Source of the DNA: Narthecium ossifragum
Taxonomy: Eukaryota > Streptophyta > Magnoliopsida > Dioscoreales > Nartheciaceae
Assembly: GCA_963920575.1 (NCBI GenBank)
Contig: OY986968.1
Coordinates: 6,379,485-6,443,484 of the forward strand
Direction: 5' to 3'
Length of the DNA stretch: 64,000 bases
A program made the position numbers and the translations under genes. A model generated the notes under the pieces. It made no database searches, was not told where the DNA came from, and saw only the letters and a list, made by a program, of their open reading frames with translations. The first letter of the stretch is position 1, and each line of letters opens with the position of its first letter. Below, one piece after another: positions 22,901 to 34,876 of this stretch.

Positions 22901-24322
22901 TCAGCCCAACGGCATCACCACGAACTCGTACAGACCGTACCGAGTCCGGAATGCCGTCTTCGGGATGTCACAATCCCGAACCCTCAACTGGTGGTAGCCG
23001 GTGCGGAGGTCAATCTTCGAGAACACTGAAGATCCTCGCAACTGGTCAAACAGGTCGTCGATCCGCGGCATCGGATACCTGTTCTTCACCGTCACCTTGT
23101 TGAGCCGCTTGTAGTCTATGCAAAGTCGAAGGGTACTATCCTTCTTCTTTGCGAGCAACACTGGCGCCCCCCAGGGAGACATGCTGGGACGGATGAAGCC
23201 TCTGCTGGTCAGCTCGTCTAGCTGAGTCCTCAACTCACTCTGCTCTGCTGGTGCCATCCTGAAAGCTGGGAGAGAAATCGGTGTGGTACCTGGTACTAGG
23301 TCGATCTTAAAATCGACCTCTCTGGGCGGCGGAAGCCCTGGCAACACCTCGGGAAACACGTCGGTGTAGTCGCACACGATCCTGGGAAAACTGCTCTGCT
23401 GCACTCCCTCAGAACCGGACAGGGACAGGCTGGCCAACAAGGCTGAGAGCTCGCTTCCACACCTCCCCACACCACAAGCAAAGGAATTGGCGGAGAACCG
23501 ATCCCCCAACAACACAAACCGTGTCCCGTCGGGTGTCCAAGCGACCACCCTCCGGCTACCACAGTCGATGACGGCCCGGTATGCTGCCAACCAGTCCATA
23601 CCGAGTATCACGTCAAAGCCGGTCATGTCTAGTACCCGCAGGTCTAGACAGACCCGGAGGCCTCCAACCCCCAACGAACACGATCGACAGACCCGGTCCA
23701 CCCTGACTGCCCCGTCGATCGGTGAGTCTACAGACTGTGCCACCTCTAGCCGACTCGTCTCTAACCCTAGTGATGCCACACACATGCTAGCAATGTAGGA
23801 GTGAGACACCCCTGAATCTATCAGCACATCTACTAAGGAACTAGAAAGCTGAAAGATACCTCTGAGGACGGATGGGTCTGCCGTGGCCCGCTGGTACTGT
23901 TGCGGCTGCTGGCACTGTAACGGCTGCTGGTATTGCGGTGGCGGCTGATACAGCTGAACGGTGTCCTGCCGCTCGCGAACTGGGAGGGCAAACACCTGCC
24001 CCCGCTGGCAGCCTCCGCCTCTGGAACGCCCCAGCCCGCGTCCACCCCCGCTCCCCTGTCAGGCACCGGACCCTCTGCCTCTACTACCTTGCGGCATAGC
24101 GCTCTGCGCTTCTCGCGAAGGACAGTCTATACGGTAGTGCCCCGGCTGCCCGCAGTGGAAGCAAGTGGGCGACGCGCCGCCAGGCTGCTGTCCCTGGCCT
24201 CCCCCTGACGAAGCCTGCCCAGATGGCCTGGCCGTCAGTAGAAACGGAGCTGGTGGGCTCGGTAGTGGCTTCTGGTACCGCGGTGCACGCTGCGGCCGCT
24301 GTGAAAGGGTCGCTGACGCCAC
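22901..24322 (-). pseudogene. Zinc knuckle, protease and reverse transcriptase N-terminal half
   Basis: In one frame, with a stop at 24059-24061: the zinc knuckle CFHCGQPGHYRIDC (C-x2-C-x4-H-x4-C), the aspartic protease site [13 protein letters not shown], the flap/GMDWL region (DVILGMDWL), and reverse transcriptase motifs ([60 protein letters not shown]). The pre-knuckle part lies in another frame from gag, so a frameshift exists between about 24454 and 24322. Confidence 0.9.
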
Positions 24323-24453
24323 GGTTGCCCCCTACCGAACCCCCCTCTGTCCTGGGGTCACTGCTGCGTACTGGTGAGGGGTGCCGGTGGAACTGCCCGG
24401 CACCTGTCGTCCCATAACGGTGCCTCTACTGACAAGGCACAGTTCAGGATCGC

Positions 24454-25170
24454 TTAGTACAACTGGAAGCAGTGTGAGCTGGTCTGCCGCTGGATCTCTG
24501 GCCGAAGTCCCCACTCAAATTGACGCACCCAAGCTGTCTGATCTGCTGCAACTGTCCCCGCAAATCGAACAAGGTGCGTGAACCTGGAGGCATACTGCTG
24601 AACGGAGCGAGTACCCTGCAAGAGGGACTGGTACTCGCGGGTTAGGGCGTCATGTGCACTCGCCGGGAAGTGCACATCCAAGAACATCGCCTTGAACTCC
24701 TCCCACAGTGGCACCTCTCCGTCACTGGTGTGCTGGGCAGTGCGCCACCAGTCATGAGCGTCTCCATCAAGCTAGAACGCTGCGAGGGTGACCCGAACCC
24801 GGTCGTCCTCGACGAAGAGAGCATCCAGGACGCGTGAGACTCCGTCGAGCCAGTCGTCCGCTGGGGTCGGATCTCCAGACGTACCGCTGAACCTGGGCGG
24901 GTTCAGCCGCTGGAAAGCCATCGTGATAGCCATCGAGGCCCGCCCATCGACAGGAACATGGGCCTCCTCCTCGGCGAGGAAGACCTTTGCCTCTGCGACC
25001 GAAACCGCAGCTGGTGATGGTACAGTCCGTCTAGCTCGGACCACCCTGACAGGAGCAGTCCTGTCCGGTCGGGCGGGTCGACCAGGTCGTGCTCCACCCC
25101 GACCGGCAACCGGAGGTCGGCCGCGAGCTCCCGACATCTGCACGATCACCAATAGCAAACGAGCTTTCAC
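24454..25170 (-). pseudogene. gag of the chromovirus
   Basis: Starts MKARLL at 25170, about 160 nt after the primer binding site. A basic N-terminus (GARGRPPVAGRGG) is followed by the gag domain: FQRLNPPRFSGTSGDP, then after a TAG stop (24772-24774) WEEFKAMFLDVHFPASAHDA and RFTHLVRFAG. The same frame continues across the stop. A second stop and a frameshift separate it from the zinc knuckle. Confidence 0.85.
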
Positions 25171-25324
25171 TCGTCAGAACGACAAAACAAACAACACAAC
25201 ATAAAGCGGAAAAGCATACACAACACAAAGAGAGCATGCATAGATGTTCTAGACATATAACTAACCCATTCCACGCTCAATCTCAACCGAACCTGATCCT
25301 AACACCCTGGGATCTACAGCCTAT

Positions 25325-25336
25325 GCTCTGATACCA
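25325..25336 (-). other. Primer binding site, tRNA-Met type
   Basis: The minus strand reads TGGTATCAGAGC, three bases from the 5' LTR edge. It is complementary to the 3' end of initiator tRNA-Met, the usual primer of these elements. Confidence 0.92.
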
Positions 25337-25339
25337 AGT

Positions 25340-27662
25340 TGTCACGCCCTGACCCGCGTAGGCCCAACCAGGCCGGGTGACGCGAAGCGGAACCTAACCT
25401 ACTGCGAAAATTTTGGCGAGGTTTCCCTCTAATCGTAGTGGTTACCCTAGCAATTCATAATTATCATGTATTATACAATCATTCACGAACTCAAAGACTG
25501 AAACTGATATATAATATAAAACCTCAAAACAGGGAAAATTATACATTTATCACTCTCGTAGGAGACTATCTATAACAAAAGGGTAAGACTGGATCGCCGC
25601 TCCTCAAGCACCGCCAGACGCCGCCACGTCACCAAACACCGGCCCGGTAGGGGCGACCGAAGAAGTGCTAGCGTCAGCACCTACAAAACGCAGCCCGGGT
25701 AGGAGTGAGCACTAAGCTCAGCAGGGACACTACATTACGACACTCACAAGGGAGGGAACACAACAGTGCCGCCCTCAAACAAGACTTGGGTGTGCAGCAA
25801 GGGTCCCATAACCCTTTGCCAGTGTCCCTAGGCATACCCAACCATGGTCACCCTAAAGGACTGGGCCCATTCTGGATATACCTAGTGTCACAGGGTTCCA
25901 GCTGTGGTCACCCAAACGAACTGGGCCCACACTGGTCGCCACTGCGGGTAGGAACAGACACTGCCTGGGCTGGACTCACTCCGACGGCCCCCAAACGACA
26001 AGAACCGACACCGGTTGCACCTACAACATCTGGCTCGAGGCCGACACGACCTCTATAATCATCAACCAACATGTATTCAGGTTATCTAACCCTATCATCG
26101 AAAACGACTGAATACTACAAATCGAATCTTGGACCAAGCTACCCGCAACGGTCATAGAGCTAGATCCGGGCTACCCGAAAACCCCGGATCGGCAACGCCC
26201 TACACAGATGCAACAATGCACAACACAATGCATGCTATGGACATGCGCAGGATGATACAGCTAAACATGCAACAGTATGTGATGATATAAATAACAAGGT
26301 TTGGGCACGGCACCTTGCCGGCCCGGGGTGGTGAACAGGTAAATATGGTCTAAGGACTGCTACAATGGTACCCCCATCAACTGTCAGCAGTCCACCACAA
26401 CACCTGCACCGGGAAGCAGCCCCGCAAACAACAGCTCATAGATATCACAGATAAAACCCTCGGCGCACGCCGGCATGCAAGGCTAGGGAAAGCTGTAGGT
26501 CTACCCGCCCATTTATTTTAAACATCCCGGGAGTCATCACTCCCCCGGTTCACCATTGCCCTATTATGGGGCTAACATGCTTAAACATATGTACAAGATA
26601 TAAAGCGGTAAGAAAAACCGACATACCAAGCCCCGCGGGCAAAAGCCATGAAAAATCCTCTCTGCTACTAAAGGATCGATCTTTTCCAAAGAAAAGATCG
26701 ATCCTTTAAGTAACAGTGAGCTTCCCTCACTGTCGAGCTAAAGAAGGTCGATTCTTCCTCCCAGGAAGATCGCTCTCTCTCTCTCTCTTGACAGAGGGCA
26801 CCCTTCTCGTCGCGCCAAGAAAGATCAATCCTTCCTCCCAGGAAGATCGATCTTTCTCGCGACGTAGGGTAACTATGCTACCCAAGACCCAGGATCGATC
26901 TTCTCCAAGCAGAGGATCAATCCTTCATCGGGCGCAGCATGACCAACCCAGAGGGATCGATCCTTCCTCTAGAAGGATCGATCCGGATGGGTTCTCCGGC
27001 GTACTTTCGGCGAGAAATACCACCGGAGGTACATCCAAACTTAACGAAACTCTGGGATCTGATAGATCAAGATCCCACGAGTCCAAAACCAGTGAAAACT
27101 CAGCAAACAAACATGTATATTGAGAGATCTAAGCATAAGAACACAAATCAAACCGAAAAAACCAAAAACCCAGAATAAATTGTAGGTAGGATCCCTACCT
27201 AAGCAAGAGCAGCTTCAATCCAAGCTACAAGGCCTTGGATTGTCCTCAAATGCCTTCAAAATCGATAGATCTGAGCTCCAGATCTCCGGATTTCAAAAGG
27301 ATTCAAGGAAGAAAGTCTCATCTGCTTTATAGGCAAACGAACCGACTTATGAATGATCGATCTTTCCCTAGGCAAAGATCGATTCTTCATGACGATCGCA
27401 CTTGACTTTCTGGCACAAGAAGATCGATCTCTTAGCTAGAGAAGATCGATCCTTTTTGTCCAAAAAGCTAGACTTGGCAAGAACTCAAGCCCAAGCCCGG
27501 ATCTTTCGATCCCGGGTCCCACTAACCGTTCTAGCCAAACATTACCACAAACACGGTCAGTGTGTGCACACGCGGGTGTGAAACAAGCCGACAAGGCGCA
27601 ATTTACCAAATTGCCCTTGCGGTCCACGACGAGCCACAGGAGTAGAGGGACGGGTCCTCACA
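25340..27662 (-). repeat. 5' LTR of the chromovirus
   Basis: 2323 bp, TGTCACGCCC to GGTCCTCACA on plus. Palindrome clusters lie at 26670-26990 and 27355-27455 as in its partner, with a TATAAAG on minus near 27320. Same family as the solo LTR 38938-41200. Confidence 0.92.
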
Positions 27663-28060
27663 GATCCTGCCGTCCATTTCCTGATCTCGTCGTCCAGATC
27701 TCGTCCGACCCCGTCGCCACCGCCCAACTCCTCACCCGCCGTCAAGATCCGATCCAGATCCCGTCACAGCCTCCTTCCCCGTCGCCATCGCCGTCCAGTT
27801 CCGATCCAAATCCCATCGCCACCTCCTTCCCCGTCGCCATCGCCGTCCAGATCCGATCCATATCCCGTCGCCGCTGCCCTGCTCCTCACCCTCCGTGCCA
27901 TCCTCAACGCCGCCAGGCAACTCACGGAGCCCCAACTCCTCACCCTCCGGATCCCGTCGTCGTCGCCCAGCTCCATCCTCACCCTCCGGATCCCGTCACA
28001 ACGACGCAGCCAATGGTCACGATGACCTTTTTTCCCTTTTTTTATTTTTGAAAAGTAAAA
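27663..28060. repeat. GC-rich imperfect tandem repeat of GATCC/CGTCGCC blocks
   Basis: Several units of the form CCGTCGCCATCGCCGTCCAGATCCGATCC-like DNA repeat irregularly. Apparent ORFs on both strands (27560-28051, 27764-28264) are by-products of the codon-length periodicity and resemble no protein. Confidence 0.7.
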
Positions 28061-28979
28061 TCGGACGTCCTCCTTCGATGACCTCCCGATGCGTTTTTTA
28101 TATATTCTTTTTTGAATTTTGACAAGTAAATTATATCTCCCACTTAATTTTTGCAATTGGCAATCAAATTTTTCACAAATGTTTTTAAAAATAGCATGTT
28201 TTGAGCATGTGTGTCCCAATCCCGCGACAAAAAAGAATATCAAATAATTCTTACAATCAACCAATACCTCTTGATAAAATATTTTCTTTGATGTGTTTGG
28301 TTCAGTGTTGTAAGTGAGAAATCTAATATGCTTTACTTAACCCATTTGCAGCAGATGGTGCCGGAGGTCTTGATTGTGCCTAAAACTATGGTAATAACAT
28401 GCTTTACTTTTCTGACAATATTATTTTATCAAATATTATATAAGTATTTTTTTCCAATCACTAAAGGTGGTTGCATGGCATGTAGGTCGTGCTCAGAGCG
28501 AATTTCAACACGAACTCCGCTATCGCATAGCATTTCAACAGTTCGTCTGACATTATTATCTTCCTAAGCATTCAAAAAGTTTATTTAAAAAAATAAGAAT
28601 TACGTGGTAGGTAATTACAGTTTTCAAAAAAGTAATTAAATATGTAAACATGAACCTCATAGTAACTCACCGTTCCGAAAATGATGACATGATCTATACT
28701 TTTCGTCGTCATTTCACATTGCATATGATGAAACTTTCATTTCTTTTAGGAAAAACTTCGGTGAAAATTTAAGAGAAAGTAAGCAAGATAGAGGACTTGA
28801 AATATTAGAGATAGCAACAAAAATGGTATCTGTATGAGAATCTACAATAAGGAAATCTCGGTCATCAAGGTTCACCGAACCATGCTAGACCAAATAATAA
28901 TAAAATCATCCAAATCAGCAATCCACACCAACCTTCCCATTTAAAAGCCTTTAAACAATTTAGGAGAAGGTGGATCCAT
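28061..28979. other. AT-rich sequence, no recognised gene
   Basis: Two short plus-strand stretches have splice-like borders (28350-28389 after TTTGCAG and before GTAATA; about 28466-28550 after ACTAAAG). Their joined reading is not recognised. Nothing else is supportable. Confidence 0.4.
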
Positions 28980-29159
28980 TGATGAGTCACAAAATATGCA
29001 TAATTCACCCATTTAACTTGACTTTGTTAGCTCTCAAGCAATGCATTTCTAATATCTTTTCATATTATTTCAGGTACAAGAGTTTCCAAAGAGAGTTGAA
29101 TCGATTCCGGGCTTAAAAGACATAAATTGCACAAAATATGCCATATTCGGATTGAACCA

Positions 29160-29570
29160 GACCTAGTCTGAATTGAATCCAGACCAGACCCAGTCTGAAT
29201 GGATCCAGAATTGATCCAGATCCAGTCTGGATGGATCCAGACCCAGTCTGGATGGATCCAGAATATTTGGATCGATCCAACCCAGTATGGATCGATCCAA
29301 CCCAGTCTGGAACGATCCAAACCAGTCTGGAACGATCCAAGCTTATTCTGGATCGATCCAAACCAGTTTGGATCGATCCAAAACCCTTTTAAGGGACCAG
29401 TTTTGCAGTTTTTACACATCGGATCGATCCAAACCAGTCTGGATCGATCCAAAAATATTCAGATCGATCCGAACCAGTCTGGATCGATCCAAAACCCTTT
29501 CCAGAGAGTCGTGACTCTCTGTTACATCTTGGATCGATCCAAACCTATTTTGGATCGATCCAAGACCGCC
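29160..29570. repeat. TGGATCGATCCA-type palindrome cluster (U3)
   Basis: About ten GATCGATCC cores, many followed by AAACCAGTCT, plus related GGATCCAGA and AACGATCC units. The period is roughly 20 bp in the 5' half and variable later. It ends about 60 bp upstream of the TATA box. Confidence 0.92.
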
Positions 29571-29625
29571 TGACGGGTAAAAATGGACGGTTCTGATTTG
29601 ATCCGAGGGTCCACGACTTGGAGCC

Positions 29626-29634
29626 TATAAATAG
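29626..29634 (+). promoter_or_regulatory. LTR TATA box
   Basis: TATAAATAG in the solo LTR, downstream of the palindrome cluster. Confidence 0.7.
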
Positions 29635-30704
29635 GGGTTTTGGGTCTTATTTTTGGATCTTTTCTCCTCTCGTTTTCCCTCCTTTCTCCAGCCTTCTTCC
29701 CCCTTAGAGTGAGATAGAGATTGAGTGCTTCAAGGGTTGGATTTTGATGGAGAAGATGGGTAAAGCCTCCTCTTCCATGGAGATCCTACCTAAGATGAGT
29801 AGCTAAATCCCTCCTCCTTGGGAATTTCATGATGTATTAGGGCTTTCTCTTAGATTTCTCTTTTGATTCTTGATGTAATGACTCTTGAGAGATGGTTTTT
29901 GTATGAATTCTCATGTAATTCTATATTTCTTTAATGATTTTCATTGTTGAATGGTTTGATTACCTTATTTTGCATGTGATTACTTGAGAATATGATGATG
30001 CCTACTAGATGTTTGATTCAATTCCTCAAAGAAGAGGCTATGCTAGAACCATAGCCAATTCTAGAGGATGAATCCTTGATCTAGGGATAGGATCTTGAGG
30101 TGCTAGAACCACCCCAAGTCAAAGCTATCCTACCCACTATTCTCGACTTAGATGAGGGACGGGATTGAGGTATTAAACCCATCTCAATCCAAGACCTTAT
30201 CCATACAAAGCCTTGATCCTTTGCCAACGATATGACCTTAGTCTGGCAATCGTTGAGCTATGATCGAATTAGAGCCTCGATCATGGATTTTTACCTTGTT
30301 ATGCACGCGATGAGATGATCCTAACCCGACATCTCATTAGCGGTGAGCGATATTAATCCTACGCTCGTCGATATCCATTTTAGATGATCTTTTGAGTGTC
30401 ATGCATCTTGATTCATAAAGATAATATTTAGACCTTAATTCGGATTGGAATTCCCTATGAATTCTTCCTTGATAAATTTCCTCTTTAGTTCTTCTAGAAT
30501 ACTATAGTTAGAAAACTCAAATAATCAATCCAATTACTTCCAACTATTATAGAGATTATATCATGTTTACTAATTCGACCATCTAATTCCTTGAGGATTC
30601 GACCCGTGCTCCCATTAACTACGTTGTAGTTAATTAGTAGTTCGGTAATTTGTTTTGTCCGCCTTTGATTTAATTAACGACATATTTCAAGGCGAGTCAT
30701 CCAT

Positions 30705-32480
30705 CCTTAACCTAAATCAAGTATACAATATTCCAGATACGTAACATGTCCCAAGACCTAAGCTTTAGACTCAGAGATTTTGATTCCAAGCCCTTAGCAA
30801 GTGCTATCCCAATGTGGACTTTTGAGTTATTTTTAAGCATACAATCAGATATGACATACATGACATGTCCAAAGAATTTAAGACTCAAGTTCTGATTTTA
30901 AACCTCAGCAAGTAACATATGTAAGACCAACTATAAACTATTTCTTTGAAATTTGATATCCAACTATGCATAAAGCTATAAATGACCTAAATCAATAAGC
31001 AAGGACCAGCATTCCTATATGTTTAGCTTTTGTAATAACAAACCGTTTTTAAAGTTGCTTCCCAACATAAGGATCCAACAAAATAATGTTAATCATCTTC
31101 AATTAAATGCTTGCTTTCCAACCCTAATCAATCAGTATTTCTTCTTCACTAATGGTGTGTTTGGCCTCAATCTTCTAATTCAACTCCTAAACAATGCCAG
31201 TCAACCAAAACCATAAACTATAGTTTTTTAAGCACGAAACATTATGGTCTTGAGAAAGACAATTGAAAAGGCATATCTTTCCTTCAGTTTATTTCATGTT
31301 GTAGTAACTTTTGTTGTATAAAAAACATATATATACCCCTCAGTTCTCAATTCTAGGCTTTACTTCAGTAAAGATAAACCCAAACGCAGTTTTCTACTTC
31401 AACAAAGATAAAATATGTTAACAACGAAAGTCAAAATCCCCCATCGAGACAAATTGAGTTTGCAGTGATATGTTTATGTGGTAATCGCCAACTAATCGGA
31501 ACAAAGCATTAACCGAAACAATAAAAGTTACAAAAATTGGACAATATACCTCGAAAGCCTCTTTTAGATACTTAAATATAATCCTCGGGTGTCAATCATC
31601 CTGCATGTACCAAAAAAGAGATGAAGCATAACTGGGTACTTTTGCTTTGCAGTAAATGAGAGTTTTCAAACATAGTATGACCATCTATCAGGAAGAAGAC
31701 GAATAAAAAACTATTACATTCAATTACATTCATCAAGCTACTTACTCATGAATAAAATCAAATAGGATCATGAAGGACTATTACCTTCAAATAAATTTAA
31801 AATGCTACTCATATCTGCATTAAATGAGATCACTTGTGCATAAGCAGGAAATACGAAGGGGTAAAGAAGTGTATGAAAAGCTACACATACGACACCCATT
31901 TTGGCAACAACATCAAGTTTTCTAACTCCTTCTGCATGACATGGCTTTTTGCAACAAAGGTTTACAAAAAAATGACAACTACTTCATGACCACCGATCTT
32001 GAGCTCAATTATTGCTTGAACAAAATAAACATCAACACCAATGAGCTCAAGATCGAAACATGAGCAAGTTCCAACAAAAAGAGCCAAAAGAATATGAGCA
32101 ATTTCAAAACATGATCATCGTTTGGGCTTCCTACCTATTGATCTCGATCGTCAGTTAGGTAGGAAGCCCAAACAGCAATATAGCTTTCAATGTGCTGCAT
32201 GAATCCCACCAGGTATTCAATAAATCTTAAGCTTCAATTCGCCGGCTTTGATCGCAAAGACGATGACATCAATCAAATTCTAACTCCTATTGATTGAAAC
32301 ACCTATTGATTGAGATCATGACAGCTCAAATTCTAACTCATATTGATTGAAACACCTATTGATTACTCACCCTCAGCAACACGTATTGATTGAAACTATG
32401 ACAACAATTAAATTCTAACTCATCCTCACATATACAGTCATAAAATTTAGCAAAGAATAGCGAAAGCAACATTCAATTAC
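30705..32480. other. AT-rich non-coding sequence with two perfect hairpins
   Basis: No coding frame is recognised. Two inverted repeats stand out: 31994-32007 with 32042-32055 (14 bp), and 32120-32136 with 32157-32173 (17 bp, loop 20). A 30-40 bp block at about 32229-32270 (AAGCTTCAATTCGCCGGCTT ...) is a near-copy of the 3' end of the exon at 32481. Confidence 0.6.
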
Positions 32481-32625
32481 CACCGAATTTAAGCTTCAAT
32501 TGGCCGGCTTTGATCGCAAAGACGATGGATAAACCGAGAGTGACAGCATCCTTCTCACCATAAGACTTTGCCACAATGAACAGAGGGCTCTTCTGGAGAA
32601 ACGCATCCTTGTTGTAGAGCTTCTC
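32481..32625 (-). pseudogene. Serine carboxypeptidase-like (S10) exon fragment
   Basis: Between an acceptor (TCGCTAG, after a pyrimidine tract) and a donor (GTAATT), 145 bp read LYNKDAFLQKSPLFIVAKSY then GEKDAVTLGL and AIKAGQLKLKFGG. This matches the nucleophile-containing exon of plant serine carboxypeptidase-like proteins of the SCPL51 type, where the motif is ESYGG. Here it reads KSYGE: the Ser is kept but both flanks have changed. Neighbouring exons were not found. It is a relict or a captured exon. Confidence 0.7.
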
Positions 32626-32639
32626 CTAGCGAGCTAAGG

Positions 32640-33830
32640 GAAGAGAGAGTGAGAGGGGGATGGGAGTACGAAGGGGGGTTGGGGCGATCGGCGGCAAGGA
32701 TACCTACCTGGATGTCCGGGAGAGGATGCGGTAGACAGAGCGCCAGCGGCAATGGCAGCCAGATGGAGAGAGGGGAGCTCCACGGGGTTTGGATGCTCAA
32801 AGATTGATGATGTTGGTGGCGTGGGTCGAGCTCGACAACAGCGGCGTGGGTGGACAGCTCCTCTCCTGAGTGATGGATTCTGATGGAGTGATGCCGGATC
32901 CAGATCTGGGGTCGGATGGAGCTGGGAGGCCTTGAAGTGATGGATTCCGATGGAGTGATGCCGGATCTGAGAGGGAGGAGAGAGCTCGGTAGTCTTTTCG
33001 GCGAGGATGGCGAGCGGACGACGTCGAGAAGGAGCTTGGGGGCGTGGGATACTTGGACATGATGGTGGATGGTGCTGCGGACATCGGAGGTGCCGTGCTG
33101 AGCAAGGTGGCGCTGGATCCGCGAGGAGGGCAGAGCTCGAGTGGGCTTACGACGTGGACGGATGTCGGGGAGGTTGGGAGGCCTCAAGGCGTCGTCGGGC
33201 GGGGCGGGGCCATCGGGGAGGATCGAGACAACGACATGGAGGAGCAAGGAACGCCGCGGGTGGTCACGACTTCACTAGGGAAGGAGGAGAAGAGAAGGTG
33301 GCAACGACCTTGGGAGCTTCGCTTAGACTAATGGTGGAGGGGCCTCATCGGGACGGCGAGGTAGGTGGAGTCCGTGGATCGAGGGGCGAGGGTGCTGCAA
33401 TGGGAGGATGGGAAAGAGGGAGATGGGAAGAGGTGAGAGATGGAGATGGCCGGAGTAGGTTCATCACCATCTTTGCTGAAGCCATGGGAGATGGGAGATG
33501 ACCGAAGGCGGGTTGGGCGATGCCGATAGCGTGGGGCGAGGTCGACGGTGTGGGGAGCTCCTCTCCCGGCGAGGTAAGGGAAGATAGTGGGAGAGGGGGA
33601 TGGGAGATGGGAGATGAGTAGAGGGGGATGGGATGGCTATCTCCTCTCTCTCTCTCTTCAAAAATCGATGGGGGTGTGATTTTGGTGGAAATTTTAGGCG
33701 GGAATCCAAAATTTCCAGAGGGAATCCAAAATTTCGGATGGAAATCTTGATATTCTAGATGGAATCTGAACCGTTGGATGTGTTTGAAGATAAATATGGA
33801 TCACTCTTTATGTCTTATAGTTGAGACAGT
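32640..33830. other. GC-rich repetitive sequence, no convincing gene
   Basis: Contains a 31-bp block repeated at 32871 and 32938 (GTGATGGATTC ... GATGCCGGATC) and GGGGGATGGGAG-like repeats at 32650 and 33590. Long frames on both strands lack any recognisable domain. The end (33830-33900) has a CTAGTAAATGCCCGTGCC stretch common at plant transposon ends. Confidence 0.5.
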
Positions 33831-33908
33831 TCAAAAACCGCTCTTCCTTATATAATAGACTAGTAAATGCCCGTGCCTACGCCACGGATATTATAATTTA
33901 CTTTGTAT

Positions 33909-34080
33909 TAAACGGGTCGGGTCGGGTATTGACCCGTTTAATAAAGGCTGAACCCGAACCCGACCCGTTTATTAAACGGGTCGGCTTTATCAACCCGAAC
34001 CCAACCCATTTATAAATGGGTCAACCCGACCCGACCCGTCTAACCTGTTTATTAAATGGGTCGGGTCGGATCCGGGTCAG
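33909..34080. repeat. Alternating inverted AAACGGGTCGGGT / ACCCGACCCGTTT repeats
   Basis: At least six partly palindromic units in 170 bp, able to fold back in several registers. A related AAACGGGT ... GTTGACCC stretch recurs at 34549-34570 just before the gap, so the two could be the ends of one foldback element. Confidence 0.75.
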
Positions 34081-34106
34081 ATTGACCCGTTTAAATCCAT
34101 CTCCTC

Positions 34107-34111
34107 CTCTC

Positions 34112-34150
<39 letters not shown>
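34107..34150 (+). repeat. (CT)n microsatellite
   Basis: CT dinucleotide run following TCCTCCTCT repeats. Confidence 0.9.
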
Positions 34151-34152
<2 letters not shown>

Positions 34153-34261
34153 ATTCCTCCACCGGTCCACCCGCCTTCTCCTCCTTCCTCCTGAGCTACC
34201 TCGCAAGGGCCGCAACCCACTCCTTCCCTCCTTCTCCGGTGAAGCTACGGCCACCCACGGC

Positions 34262-34440
34262 AACCCCCCTCCCCCTCTCCACTCCATCGACGTGCGGCCA
34301 CCCCCGACGTCTCTCCACTCCACCGACTCCCTCCCCCTCTCCACTCCACCAACACGCGGCCCACCCCGACGTCTCTCCACTCCACCGACGCGCAGCCACC
34401 CCCGACGTCCCCTGCACCACCCAACTCCAGATCTGACACT
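34262..34440 (+). repeat. Minisatellite, unit about 45 bp (CCACTCCACCGACGCG ... CCCCGACGTCTCT)
   Basis: Four imperfect copies, which create open frames of no recognised type on both strands. Confidence 0.7.
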
Positions 34441-34570
34441 CTCTATCCACCGCGACCCTCCTCCGACCGTTTCCTGGCCAGATCCGGCCGCCGAGCGCCA
34501 CCTCCATCCTTGGGTCGAGGCAGTCGTCGTCTCCGACAGGCTGACATTAAACGGGTAAACAGGTTGACCC

Positions 34571-34770
34571 NNNNNNNNNNNNNNNNNNNNNNNNNNNNNN
34601 NNNNNNNNNNNNNNNNNNNNNNNNNNNNNNNNNNNNNNNNNNNNNNNNNNNNNNNNNNNNNNNNNNNNNNNNNNNNNNNNNNNNNNNNNNNNNNNNNNNN
34701 NNNNNNNNNNNNNNNNNNNNNNNNNNNNNNNNNNNNNNNNNNNNNNNNNNNNNNNNNNNNNNNNNNNNNN
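34571..34770. other. Assembly gap (200 N)
   Basis: Run of N. Translations across it are meaningless. It sits between foldback repeats and a gypsy gag fragment. Confidence 1.
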
Positions 34771-34876
34771 AAACCAACCAGCTTAGAACGCTTATAATGT
34801 GTGCATGCACCAATATTTTTGCGTGCATGTACCGATTTTTTTGTGTGCATGTTCCATTGCTTTTGTGTGATCCACA

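Larger units (their letters stand above)
15137..27662 (-). mobile_element. Full-length Tekay-like chromovirus, carrying a nested solo LTR
   Basis: LTRs lie at 15137-17385 and 25340-27662, flanked by target duplications GATCC at 15132-15136 and 27663-27667. On minus the order is 5' LTR, tRNA-Met-type primer site, gag, zinc knuckle, protease, reverse transcriptase, RNase H, integrase, chromodomain, 3' LTR. A 2996-bp solo LTR with its own duplication interrupts the integrase; without it the element is about 9.5 kb. LTR divergence of several percent, two sizeable LTR indels and several in-frame stops show an older, inactive copy. Confidence 0.93.
28980..30699 (+). mobile_element. Tat-like solo LTR
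   Basis: 1720 bp beginning TGATGAGTCAC and ending GGCGAGTCA, flanked by TCCAT at 28975-28979 and 30700-30704. The start resembles those of the Tat-like LTRs at 36543 and 61615. It contains a palindrome cluster at 29160-29570 and the TATA box TATAAATAG at 29626-29634. No internal region remains. Confidence 0.93.

Noticed and set aside
25325..25336. tRNA gene
   Set aside because: Only the 3' tRNA complement used as a retroelement primer site is present here, at 8670 and at 59258; no cloverleaf.
29060..29573. Frames with repeated DRSKPVW-like peptides
   Set aside because: Translations of the palindrome cluster in an LTR, open in several frames on both strands.
32555..33247. 230-codon minus-strand frame
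   Set aside because: Pro/Ser/Arg-rich, no domain, overlaps the serine carboxypeptidase exon in another frame, and covers repeats.
33007..33501. 164-codon plus-strand frame
   Set aside because: Gly/Arg-rich product of GC-rich repetitive DNA, with no similarity recognised.
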